A DNA stretch of 64,000 nt. Source: Microcoleus sp. CAWBG506 (GTDB lineage Bacteria; Cyanobacteriota; Cyanobacteriia; Cyanobacteriales; Microcoleaceae). A model generated the notes under the pieces. It had not been told where the DNA came from. It saw nothing but the letters and a program-made list of their open reading frames with translations, and searched no databases. The stretch lies in assembly GCA_020883125.1 (NCBI GenBank), contig JAHREW010000035.1, positions 1-64,000 on the forward strand, read 5' to 3'. Within the stretch, counting starts at the first letter, position 1. Every line of letters begins with the position of its first letter. Position numbers and translations under genes: made by a program. This document shows, piece after piece, positions 8,295 to 16,153 of the stretch.

Positions 8295-8674
8295 CCTTCT
8301 ACTATTCCTGTCTAACAAATTGCTGGACGATCGCCCTAGAAGCATTCCTACTAATTTGAGCCAAAAGTAAGCAATCTCAGGTTGTTTCGCCTCAGAAAAA
8401 CTAAGTATTTGATTTGAACGATCGGCACACGAGAACCTGGAACAATATTTTACCTTCCGAAGAACTGAGGCTGGTCATATTCTGGCGTGTATCCGGATCG
8501 AAGAGTGGGGCAGTTTACCAACACCTCCGGGGGCTTTACCCATCATGTACTAGACCTGCTGTGGGAAATATGGGGTATTTTATTAGGGAAATAAGATTGG
8601 GCTTGCGTAAGTCCTGAAAAACGTTAAAGTAAGAAAAACTCCGAAATGTAGAGTTTTGGTTCAAAGTTCGGCTG
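8295..8674. other. Intergenic, no gene seen
   Basis: About 380 bases lie between the MITE and the LOV-GGDEF-EAL gene. The ORFs here are short, lack ribosome binding sites and show no family signature. The promoter of the downstream gene is presumably in this stretch, but I cannot place it. Confidence 0.5.
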
Positions 8675-11600
8675 ATGGGAAATCGGGAGAGCCAGTCAAT
8701 TTTTAATTTAGGTGGAGTCGAGGATGTTGGCGATCGCAATAATGGGTCAAAATCACTGTGGCTTCGCGATCGAGCTTTGGCTGCTACTAGCAATGGTATT
8801 GTCATTGCTGATGCCCTAGCGCCGGATTATCCGATAATTTATTGCAATCGAGGCTTTGAAGAGATTACAGGTTACTCTAGCCACGAAATATTGGGGCGCA
8901 ACTGTCGCTTTTTGCAAGGTGCCGATACCGATCCGGCTACCGTAGCTAACCTCCGTGAGGCGATCGCCAAAGGTATAGAATCTCAGGTGGTCATCAAAAA
9001 TTACCGCAAAGACGGCACTCCTTTTTGGAATAAGTTGTTCCTATCTCCGGTGCGAGACGAGAGGGGGTATTTGACTCACTTCGTGGGAATTTTGTCAGAC
9101 TTGTCCGAAAGCGTAGAAGTCCAGCAGGAGTTGCAGCAAACTAATGACCAACTGCAAACTATTTTGGAAGCAGTTCCCGGAACAGTATCTTGGGTGAGCT
9201 CGGATTTGCGCTATTTGGGTGTTAATCAACACTTAGCCAAACTCCACGGTTTGTCACCTGCGGCTTTCGTCGGCCAAGATATCGGATTTCTGGGCGTAAG
9301 CTCGGATTTTTACTCTTTTTTGGGGGGGTTTTTTGCCAGCAATGCTACAGAAGTAGTCAAAGAACTTTCCACCAAGGTCAAAACCACCGATGGCCAGTCG
9401 GCGGGACACTATTTGATTGTGGGTCAAAAGTACGATGGGGGCAACGCAGCCTGTTTGGTGGGGATTGACATTACCGAACGCAAGCAGGCAGAAGAGGCTC
9501 TGGTGTTGACTCGCAAGGCGGTGGAAAGTTCCAGCGATGCGATCGGCATGGCTGATGTCTCCGGTACTCACATCTATCAAAATCAATCTTTTTCTCAACT
9601 ATTTGAATACGAAACCGTAGCAGAATTCAGGAATGCTGGGGGGATACACACCATTTTTGCTGACACCGCCGTCGCACAGGAGGTTCTCGAAGCGATCGCC
9701 CATGGTTATTCTTGGTGTGGTGAAGTTACCAAAATCACCAAAAGTGGCAAGATTTTGCAAGTGCTGCTGCGGGCTGATGCGATTAAAGACTCCACGGGGA
9801 CAATAGTCGGTCAGATTTACATGAATACCGATATTACCGATCGCAAGCGCACAGAACAAGAACTGCGACAAAGTGAGAAGCGCTTTCGATCGCTGATTGA
9901 AAATGCTAGAGATATTATTGTGATTCTCGATGAGAAAGGCTTCTGTCGCTATGTCTCTCCTTCCCTAGAGCGGATTTTGGGCTATCCGACGGCGGAAGTT
10001 CTTGGTCGGTCTGTATTTGAGCTGATTCACCCAGACGAATTGGCTATGGTGGGTCAAGTGTTTAAAGGTATCATCCAAATGCCGAGAGTTAGCCTGGGAC
10101 TGTCAGAATATCGAGTGTGGCATAAGGATGGTTTCTGGTGCGTTTTGGAAGCGGTGGCGACGAATTTACTCGCGGAACCTTCAGTGGGGGGAATTGTGGT
10201 CAACTGCCACGATGTCACAGAGCGCAAAATGGCAGAAGATAAGTTATTGCACGATGCTTTGCATGATGCTTTGACGGATTTACCCAACCGGGCTTTGTTG
10301 ACTGACCGGTTGGGCCAAGCTTTTGCTCGTGTCAAACGGCATCCTAACTATCAGTTTGCGGTACTGTTTCTCGATTTGGACAGGTTTAAGGTGATTAATG
10401 ACAGCCAGGGACACCGCACGGGCGATCGGCTGTTGCTGGGAATCGCTCGCCGTCTCTTGACTTGTTTGCGTCCTGGTGATACCGCAGCTCGTTTGGGCGG
10501 AGATGAGTTTGTGATTTTATTGGAGGAAATTCAAGGTGTGGAAGATGCCATCAACCAAGCTAAGCAAATTCAAAAGGCGATCGAACGACCCCTACATTTA
10601 GAGGGAAATAAAGTTTCCATTACTGCTAGCATTGGCATTGCTTTGAGTAGTGACGAATATCAGTGGCCCGGAGATATTTTGCGAGATGCTGATATTGCCA
10701 TGTACCGCGCAAAATCTCTCGGTAAAGCTCGCTACGAAGTGTTTACCAGTGCCATGCACACTCGTGCTGTGGCTTTGATGCACTTGGAAAATGATTTGCG
10801 GCAGTCCATAGAAGAACTGAATTTGAAATATTCAATGTTAGATTTGCGATTGGGGAGTCACGGAGAAAATTCGTCTCTGTACGAAACTAATCGTTCCTTA
10901 GAACATCAAAAATCTCTTGTTTTTAGTCAAAAATTAGAATGTCCTTTTACTGTTTATTACCAACCAATTGTTTCTTTAAAAACTGGCTTAGTCGCAGGAT
11001 TTGAGTCCCTCGTCCGCTGGCTGCATCCCGAACGGGGTTTGGTTTCTCCGATGGAATTCATTGCCATGGCGGAGGAAACTGGTCTAATTATGCCCTTGGG
11101 TTTGTGGGTTTTGAACGAAAGTTGCCGTCAAATTATCGAGTGGCATAATTTGCAATTACCGGGCAAAGATTCACCGCTAACAATAGCTGTAAATCTCTCC
11201 GGGCGACAGTTTGAACAGCCGGATTCCATCGAACAAATTAAACAAGTTTTGCAGGAAACAGGGGTGGATGCTCGTTGGTTGAAGTTGGAGATTACCGAGA
11301 GTGTAGTGATGCAAGATGGGGAAGCGGCGGCGGCTATGCTTTCTCATTTGAGAGATTTGGGCATTGAGCTTTGTATTGATGATTTTGGAACTGGTTATTC
11401 TTCTTTAAGTTATTTGCATAAATTCCCGATCAATACTTTGAAAATCGATCGCTCTTTTGTCAGCCGCATCGGAGAAACAGGTGAAAATTTGGAAATCGTC
11501 AGGGCGATCGTCATGTTAGCTCGCAGTTTGGGGATGGAGGTGGTAGCAGAAGGTGTCGAAACCGCCGTTCAACTCGCTCAATTACGCGCGTTGGGCTGCG

Positions 11601-11683
11601 AGTACGGTCAGGGATACTTCTTCTCTAAACCTCTCGATAGCGAGGCAGCTACAGCTTTGTTGAATCAGGGTTTGCAATGGTAA
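8675..11683 (+). CDS. LOV-PAS-PAS-PAS-GGDEF-EAL cyclic-di-GMP protein
   Basis: This 1002-residue soluble protein begins with a LOV domain: GRNCRFLQG at 74-82, with the photoactive Cys77, followed by NYRKDGTPFWN at 109-119, which binds flavin. Three more PAS/PAC units follow to about residue 520. A diguanylate cyclase domain has an intact GGDEF motif at 608-612. The C-terminal phosphodiesterase domain has ESL in place of EAL (777-779), but keeps the metal and catalytic residues in NLSGRQF, ITESV, DDFGTGYSSL, KIDRSF, AEGVET and QGYFFSKPL. Both activities are plausible, with blue light the likely input and cyclic-di-GMP level (motility, biofilm) the output. An unusual Ser/Gln-rich insert of about 50 residues separates GGDEF from EAL. 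Confidence 0.95.
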   Translation: MGNRESQSIFNLGGVEDVGDRNNGSKSLWLRDRALAATSNGIVIADALAPDYPIIYCNRGFEEITGYSSHEILGRNCRFLQGADTDPATVANLREAIAKGIESQVVIKNYRKDGTPFWNKLFLSPVRDERGYLTHFVGILSDLSESVEVQQELQQTNDQLQTILEAVPGTVSWVSSDLRYLGVNQHLAKLHGLSPAAFVGQDIGFLGVSSDFYSFLGGFFASNATEVVKELSTKVKTTDGQSAGHYLIVGQKYDGGNAACLVGIDITERKQAEEALVLTRKAVESSSDAIGMADVSGTHIYQNQSFSQLFEYETVAEFRNAGGIHTIFADTAVAQEVLEAIAHGYSWCGEVTKITKSGKILQVLLRADAIKDSTGTIVGQIYMNTDITDRKRTEQELRQSEKRFRSLIENARDIIVILDEKGFCRYVSPSLERILGYPTAEVLGRSVFELIHPDELAMVGQVFKGIIQMPRVSLGLSEYRVWHKDGFWCVLEAVATNLLAEPSVGGIVVNCHDVTERKMAEDKLLHDALHDALTDLPNRALLTDRLGQAFARVKRHPNYQFAVLFLDLDRFKVINDSQGHRTGDRLLLGIARRLLTCLRPGDTAARLGGDEFVILLEEIQGVEDAINQAKQIQKAIERPLHLEGNKVSITASIGIALSSDEYQWPGDILRDADIAMYRAKSLGKARYEVFTSAMHTRAVALMHLENDLRQSIEELNLKYSMLDLRLGSHGENSSLYETNRSLEHQKSLVFSQKLECPFTVYYQPIVSLKTGLVAGFESLVRWLHPERGLVSPMEFIAMAEETGLIMPLGLWVLNESCRQIIEWHNLQLPGKDSPLTIAVNLSGRQFEQPDSIEQIKQVLQETGVDARWLKLEITESVVMQDGEAAAAMLSHLRDLGIELCIDDFGTGYSSLSYLHKFPINTLKIDRSFVSRIGETGENLEIVRAIVMLARSLGMEVVAEGVETAVQLAQLRALGCEYGQGYFFSKPLDSEAATALLNQGLQW

Positions 11684-11685
11684 GT

Positions 11686-11749
11686 AGAAGATCGATGTGA
11701 AGAAGGAAGAAGATCGATGTGAAGAAGGAAGAAGATCGATGTGAAGAAT
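11686..11749. repeat. 22-bp tandem repeat, three copies
   Basis: The unit AGAAGATCGATGTGA plus AGAAGGA repeats with a period of 22 bases at 11686, 11708 and 11730; the last copy is partial. It starts 3 bases after the stop of the LOV-GGDEF-EAL gene. The copies are adjacent, with no spacers. Confidence 0.85.
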
Positions 11750-11823
11750 AGCAAGCCAGTAAGCTTTTGAGCGATTTGGATCTTGCATTTAATTAGGTGG
11801 ACTTACTTAATTTAGTTGACAGT

Positions 11824-11859
11824 TGATATCAATTCCGGTCGTATCGGAATGATTTAACC
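11824..11859. repeat. 36-bp dispersed repeat, copy 1
   Basis: TGATATCAATTCCGG..GTATCGGAATGATT recurs in reverse orientation at 37863..37898 with a few changes. Fragments (ACCGGAATTGATAT) also occur after clpP near 63520. A G-rich run follows at 11986-12017. The rest of the 360-base gap before plsC shows no gene. Confidence 0.65.
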
Positions 11860-12043
11860 GCGAAGGCGCTAAGGACGCGAAGTTCGAGAAGAGAGAGTTT
11901 AATACAGGACGATGAAGAGAGGATTTGGTATGACTGTGAGTTACCGATGCCCCATTCCCCCATTCCCCCATCCCCATCCCCCCTTGGGGGGGGCAGGGGG
12001 GTGGGGGGGCAGGGTGGGTAGTCCCAAGTCCCTTAATGCAAAT

Positions 12044-12682
12044 TCAACGTCCTAAATCGTGCATGGCATTAATTTCTTGAGCGCATCTTTGAGTCAATGC
12101 TTCCAACTCCGATCGATCCGACGAACTCGGCGCTGCAATTAAATTGCCAATTCGCACCGTCAGCGGCACCGCTCGCGGCAGTGCTGAATCCTTAGATGCT
12201 ATAGCATGAGTTCCCCACAAACTAACAGGTAATAGCGGTGCTTTAGCCTTAGCCGCTATCAGTGCAGCACCTAATTTGGGATCGGTAATTCTACCATCTA
12301 CTGTTCTGGTTCCTTGCAAAAATACACCTGTGGCCCATCCATTTTCTAAATATTGGATAGCCGATCGAATCGCACTGCGATCGGCACTTTCCCGTTTGAC
12401 TGGATAAGCACCATAAAGGGCGATCGCCTGTTTCAAAATAGGCACTTTAAATAACTCTTCCTTAGCCATAAATGCCACCGGTCGTCTCATACAATTAGAT
12501 AAAATAGGCGGGTCAAAATCGCTAGCGTGATTGCTGACTACTACCAGTGGTCCAGAACTGGGAACATTTTCGGCACCGTAGATGCGACCCCGAAAATAAA
12601 GGTGTAACATCGGGCTGACAATGGACCACTTGAATAAATAGTAAAGAATTAAACTCTCGACTGGTTCGCGATTTTTGCTCAC
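12044..12682 (-). CDS. plsC: 1-acyl-sn-glycerol-3-phosphate acyltransferase family protein
   Basis: The 212-residue protein has the PlsC acyltransferase motifs: NHASDFD at 51-57 (the HX4D catalytic pair), a basic segment PVKRES at 94-99, QGTRT at 123-127 (the EGTR motif with Q for E), and LLPVSLWG near 154-161. Members move an acyl chain to lysophosphatidate at the inner membrane in phospholipid synthesis. Length is normal. The Q in the third motif is a mild departure, so the acceptor may differ from lysophosphatidate. The C-terminal fragment of the split pstS gene lies about 180 bases upstream on the same strand. Confidence 0.88.
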   Translation of the reverse strand: MSKNREPVESLILYYLFKWSIVSPMLHLYFRGRIYGAENVPSSGPLVVVSNHASDFDPPILSNCMRRPVAFMAKEELFKVPILKQAIALYGAYPVKRESADRSAIRSAIQYLENGWATGVFLQGTRTVDGRITDPKLGAALIAAKAKAPLLPVSLWGTHAIASKDSALPRAVPLTVRIGNLIAAPSSSDRSELEALTQRCAQEINAMHDLGR

Positions 12683-12859
12683 AGAAAAACCTTCGATTTT
12701 AAATTACATCGAATATTAGCCTATCAGATGATTCGGCGGTTAAAACCGCACCTGCACAAACAAAGCCCGCCGGCGCGAACTAAAGAATAAAGTGTGGCGC
12801 AGGCGGACATCGCTTGTGTAGCGCCAGATTTCAGTCTGGCGAAATCATCAGCTTTCGGC

Positions 12860-12946
12860 TCAATTTTCAGCAAGCATCGCTTTTTGTCCTTCCGGGGAAG
12901 TTGCATAACCCAAGAAGTCCTTGACTGCTTGACTAGGAGGGTTTTT
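12860..12946 (-). pseudogene. pstS: 3' fragment of pstS, cut off by the TnpB element
   Basis: On the minus strand this 87-base stretch reads in frame as KNPPSQAVKDFLGY, then ATSPEGQKAMLAEN, then TGA at 12860-12862. This is the typical C-terminal helix of phosphate-binding proteins. It has no start of its own. Joined to codon 286 of the truncated pstS (TAC at 14297-14299), it completes a 314-residue protein with the frame kept. Downstream, before plsC, there are only short palindromes such as GCCAGATTTCAGTCTGGC. Confidence 0.88.
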
Positions 12947-13090
12947 TTGACACTCCTCGGCTTGAAAGCACGAGGATTCTTGGATCAATCAGTCAATTTG
13001 CTCGTTGATGTTGCCACCATTGAGTAGAGATTGTTCTGTCCGATCGCGTTTATTTCGGCGTGCCCCGCCGTATTTAAATTGATTCCTGCC
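12947..13090 (-). ncRNA. Predicted omega-RNA (reRNA) of the TnpB element
   Basis: In known TnpB systems the guide RNA comes from the 3' end of tnpB and the right end, and its guide is the host sequence just past the right end. Here that segment would cover the tnpB 3' end and the CCTCG/CGAGG hairpin. The guide would begin at 12946 with AAAAACCCTCCT and run into the pstS fragment. The 5' limit is a guess. The call rests on family knowledge and position, not on a modelled structure. Confidence 0.45.
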
Positions 13091-14175
13091 TGTTTCAACC
13101 CTTTAGCCAAAATGTTTTTTGCGGCATTATGATCTCGATCCAATGTCGTACCGCAACCGCAAATATGGGTTCGAGTTGAAAGTGTTTTCTTAACGAGATT
13201 ACCACAGTGTGAGCAGTCAACAGATGTGTATTGAGGTGCAACAGCAATCACTGTTTTGTCATACACTTTTCCAAAATATTCTAACCATTGAGCAAACAGT
13301 GACCAAGCTGCATCGCTAATTGATTTGGCTAGCTTATGGTTTTTCACCATATTCTTAACCTGAAGGTCTTCGTAGGCTACAAAATCGTTAGATTTTACCG
13401 CGCACAACGCCGTCTTTATAGCGAAGTCTTTACGCAGCCTCGTGACCTTCAGGTGTTTTCTTCCCAACTTATTAATTGCTTTTTTTCGATTACCAGAACC
13501 TTTTTTCTTTCGAGAAACACGCTTCTGCAATCTTTTCAAAGCTTTTTCACTCTTGCGGAGATACCGAGGATTGGCGACCGTTTCGCCATTACTGTCAGTA
13601 TAAAAGTGGTTGATCCCGACATCTATCCCAATAGCTTTGCCTGTGAGAACAAGCTTTTCTTTTCGCTCCACGTTGATGCAGAATTGGGCGTAGTATCCGT
13701 CAGCACGACGTACAATTCTGATTCGTTTAATCTCTTCAGGTGCATAAAAATGCAAGTCCCGATTGCCGATTAACTTAAATTTTCCCGCAGCAAAGCCGTC
13801 TTTAAATGTCAGGCATCTTTTATCGGTAGAAAGCGCCCAACCTGACGTTTTATACTCGACCGATCGAGTATGTTTCTTGAACTGCGGATAGCCCTTTTCT
13901 GTTTTTTTAGCTTTGCAATTAGCAAAAAAACGTTGGATAGCAAAAATGGCACGTTCAGCGGAAGCCTGACGTGCCATCGAGTTAAGTTTGCCTGCCCATT
14001 CAAACTCTTTCGCCATCACAGCGCATTGTTTGTACAGGTCTACCAGCTTAACTCTGGAATTGTCCATCCAATATCTAAGAGTTTTATTTCGGACAAATTG
14101 AGCTGTTCTGAGCATCTCGTCGATGACCCTATATTGCTCCGCTTTGCCTTTTAATTTAAACTCTAAAACTATCAT
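12985..14175 (-). CDS. tnpB: TnpB RNA-guided nuclease, IS200/IS605 family
   Basis: This 396-residue protein is full length for TnpB. The RuvC-like active site is intact: D185 in GIDVGINHF, E269 in VAYEDLQVKNM, and the Asp of LDRDHNAAKNI near 345-355. The zinc ribbon has CSHC at 321-324 and CGC at 339-341. TnpB is an RNA-guided DNA endonuclease that cuts next to a motif equal to the element's target site and so helps keep the element at its locus. ATG at 14173-14175 follows an AT-rich left end. No tnpA is present in the element. The reading frame shows no damage, so insertion may be recent. Confidence 0.95.
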   Translation of the reverse strand: MIVLEFKLKGKAEQYRVIDEMLRTAQFVRNKTLRYWMDNSRVKLVDLYKQCAVMAKEFEWAGKLNSMARQASAERAIFAIQRFFANCKAKKTEKGYPQFKKHTRSVEYKTSGWALSTDKRCLTFKDGFAAGKFKLIGNRDLHFYAPEEIKRIRIVRRADGYYAQFCINVERKEKLVLTGKAIGIDVGINHFYTDSNGETVANPRYLRKSEKALKRLQKRVSRKKKGSGNRKKAINKLGRKHLKVTRLRKDFAIKTALCAVKSNDFVAYEDLQVKNMVKNHKLAKSISDAAWSLFAQWLEYFGKVYDKTVIAVAPQYTSVDCSHCGNLVKKTLSTRTHICGCGTTLDRDHNAAKNILAKGLKQAGINLNTAGHAEINAIGQNNLYSMVATSTSKLTD

Positions 14176-14263
14176 GCAATTAGTTTATCACACTTGTGAA
14201 TACTATCCCTCTTAATATATTTATTTAACAAACATTTACAATTAAATAAAAATTAAAGCCGTC

Positions 14264-15154
14264 CTATAAGGACGGGGCTTTCAACCCAATTATTTGGTAA
14301 ACGTAATACAACTGTCGTTTATAAGGATAGTTTCCAGCATCCGGTGTCGCCCCGTCTACGGGCACAACCCGCACCGTTTTCTGATTGACTACTTGGGCGA
14401 AAGTCGCATACCCAATGCCGTTATTCCCTAAAGCTTGCAGCAGTGGAGTTGTCGCATCTCGATCGAGAGTAGTAATATTTGGTCCCGTAGCAAAATTAGC
14501 GCCTTTGAGAACCTGTTCTTTAAACGTCTGGTGAGTGCCACTAACTTCTGGTCGATTAATGATTTTAATCGGGCCAGCCTGGCCACCGACTTTCGACCAA
14601 TCTTGAGTATTTCCTTTGAAAATATCTTGAACTTGAGCGACAGTTAAACCTCCTGTGAAGGGGTTGTTAATGCCGACTACAAGGGCGATCGCATCCATGG
14701 CCACAGGTACTGCTGTCAAACCCTGACTTTGTTCTCCAGCAGTCAAAGGTTGCGATACCGCAGCAATATCGGCTGTTCCCGCCACCAAATCCTTAATTCC
14801 GTTGGCAGAACCATTTGCTTTGGTATCAACTGTAGTGCCAGAAAACTTGCCTTGAAAGCCCTTCTTAAGGTTGAGATTGATTGTCACCATGGTGGTAGAA
14901 CCGTTAATTTTCACTCCAGTACCGGGAGCCACAGAAGTTGGAGGCGCAAAAGAACTAGCTGCAACCAGAGATGCTCCACTCGGTACTGGGGCGACGGGAG
15001 GCAGATTCGCTCCACCATCGGCTGCGGGTGTGGGAGTGGGTGTATTTTCGGCATCCTGGGATGCTGGTTTATTCAGAAAAAAGAACGCGCCACCGGCGAG
15101 CAAGAAAAATAACAGAATAAAAACTATGGGGGGAGGCCCGCTACTCTTAGCCAT
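14264..15154 (-). CDS. pstS: Phosphate-binding protein PstS, truncated by IS insertion
   Basis: The ORF encodes 296 residues, but only the first 286 are pstS; the last ten (ending GLKAPSL) come from the IS left end. There is an N-terminal membrane anchor (about residues 9-27), a Pro/Thr-rich linker, then a periplasmic phosphate-binding fold with NGSTTM, KANGSANGIKDLVAGTADIA and an ISGTH-like SGTHQTF loop. The full-length parent was 314 residues, with its tail at 12860..12946. Loss of the last helix probably impairs folding. The usual partners pstC, pstA and pstB are not in the window, so this was probably an orphan binding protein. It lies 10 bases downstream of pspA and may share its transcript. 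Confidence 0.9.
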   Translation of the reverse strand: MAKSSGPPPIVFILLFFLLAGGAFFFLNKPASQDAENTPTPTPAADGGANLPPVAPVPSGASLVAASSFAPPTSVAPGTGVKINGSTTMVTINLNLKKGFQGKFSGTTVDTKANGSANGIKDLVAGTADIAAVSQPLTAGEQSQGLTAVPVAMDAIALVVGINNPFTGGLTVAQVQDIFKGNTQDWSKVGGQAGPIKIINRPEVSGTHQTFKEQVLKGANFATGPNITTLDRDATTPLLQALGNNGIGYATFAQVVNQKTVRVVPVDGATPDAGNYPYKRQLYYVYQIIGLKAPSL

Positions 15155-15164
15155 AAAATTCTCC

Positions 15165-15879
15165 TTAGTTGGGAAGTTCTCGGTTGTCTGAATTGTCTAA
15201 CATTCGCAGTCTGCGATTAACTTCATCGTCTATGGTCATTTTTTCTAATTCTGCCTGAAGTCTTTCTTGGGGGTTCTCCGATAGCTCTGCTAAAGCTTGC
15301 TGTTGCAGATTGCGGCCTTGGACGGCGTTTTTGGCTTGCTCAAATTGCGATCGGGCTGAATCAATACTCAAGTCGTTGTTGACTTTGGCGATGGAGCCGA
15401 GCGCTTCGTTAATTTCGGCCATATCTTTCATATTTTGCATATCCGTTTTGTAGCCTTCCAGCTTCATCCGCTCTCGATTCAGCTTGTCTTTGGAAGCGTT
15501 GACGTACTGTTCGGCTTGTTTTACTTGCGCTTCTAACTGTGGCAAAATTTGTTCTGTCTGAATCACCTTCGACATGGCTAAGCGGGCTGCTTCTTCATTA
15601 CCGTTGCGCTGGGCTGCTATGGCTTGGCGCTCTACAGTTTGCATTTCCCTGACTTTTTCTTCATATTTAGTTTTGGCGCGCTGGGGCGGCTGCAACTTGG
15701 GTAGATACGGCTGTTGCTAGCTTTTGCACTGATTCTTGCATAGAGCGCAAAGACTCTTCGGCTACCACCACCGACACCTCGCCACCGGATGCTACGGGTA
15801 GTCCCCACAGCCAATTCCAGGCACCGACTATGGTTCTGCCTGCTTTTTCGCCCATCAACCAGTAAAGGACTTTTTTCAT
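15165..15879 (-). pseudogene. pspA: PspA/IM30-family protein gene with one frameshift
   Basis: Two frames together form one PspA/IM30 protein. Codons from 15879 encode GAWNWLWGLP and the coiled-coil start ESLRSMQESVQKLATAVSTQVAA. After the G-run at 15683-15686 the frame moves by one base to RAKTKYEEKVREMQ and on to the stop at 15165. Dropping one base of that run gives 237 residues with PspA heptads throughout. PspA proteins coat and mend the inner membrane under stress. As written, the first frame stops at 15667, giving 70 residues. It could be a real mutation or a miscalled homopolymer. It lies 10 bases upstream of pstS. Confidence 0.82.
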
Positions 15880-16153
15880 AGGAATACCAGATTAGTTGGA
15901 TTTTTACGCCTAGTCTACATCAGGATTTGTCGCCGGCCCCATTGGTCTCTGTCGAACATTGTAGCCTTTCGCTCAATGACAGAATCGCCGATCGGCAGTT
16001 ATTGTAAATGTAGGACTGCGGAAATACTGCCTCCGCGCCTTTAATAGCGGTCATAAACCGACTGATGAAAGTATTTATGTGTCTGGGACTTACGGAGAAC
16101 ATCTACTTATAGCGTCGGCTAGGGAGTATTCTTTTTATAGGAGTTGATTTAAA

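Larger units (their letters stand above)
12947..14296 (-). mobile_element. IS200/IS605-type element with TnpB only, inserted in pstS
   Basis: The boundaries are set by the split gene. The right end (GTGTCAA) is at 12947-12953, next to a CCTCG/CGAGG hairpin (about 12955-12978). The left end at 14296 carries an AAAGCC/GGCTTT hairpin (14254-14281). The flank at the left end reads GTTTAC, which fits the pentamer or tetramer targets (TTAC type) of this family. There is no target duplication, as expected for single-strand transposition. No TnpA is present, so movement would need a transposase in trans. Length is 1350 bp, and the element lies in the same orientation as pstS. Confidence 0.87.

Noticed and set aside
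11686-11749. Regular 22-bp repeats that might be CRISPR
   Set aside because: The copies are adjacent with no unique spacers, and there are no cas genes in the window.
15683-15686. Programmed frameshift in pspA
   Set aside because: PspA genes are not known to use frameshifting, and there is no slippery heptamer with a stimulatory hairpin that I can see.
15920-16102. 60-codon ORF upstream of the GT39 pair
   Set aside because: Composition is like non-coding sequence and no ribosome binding site is visible.
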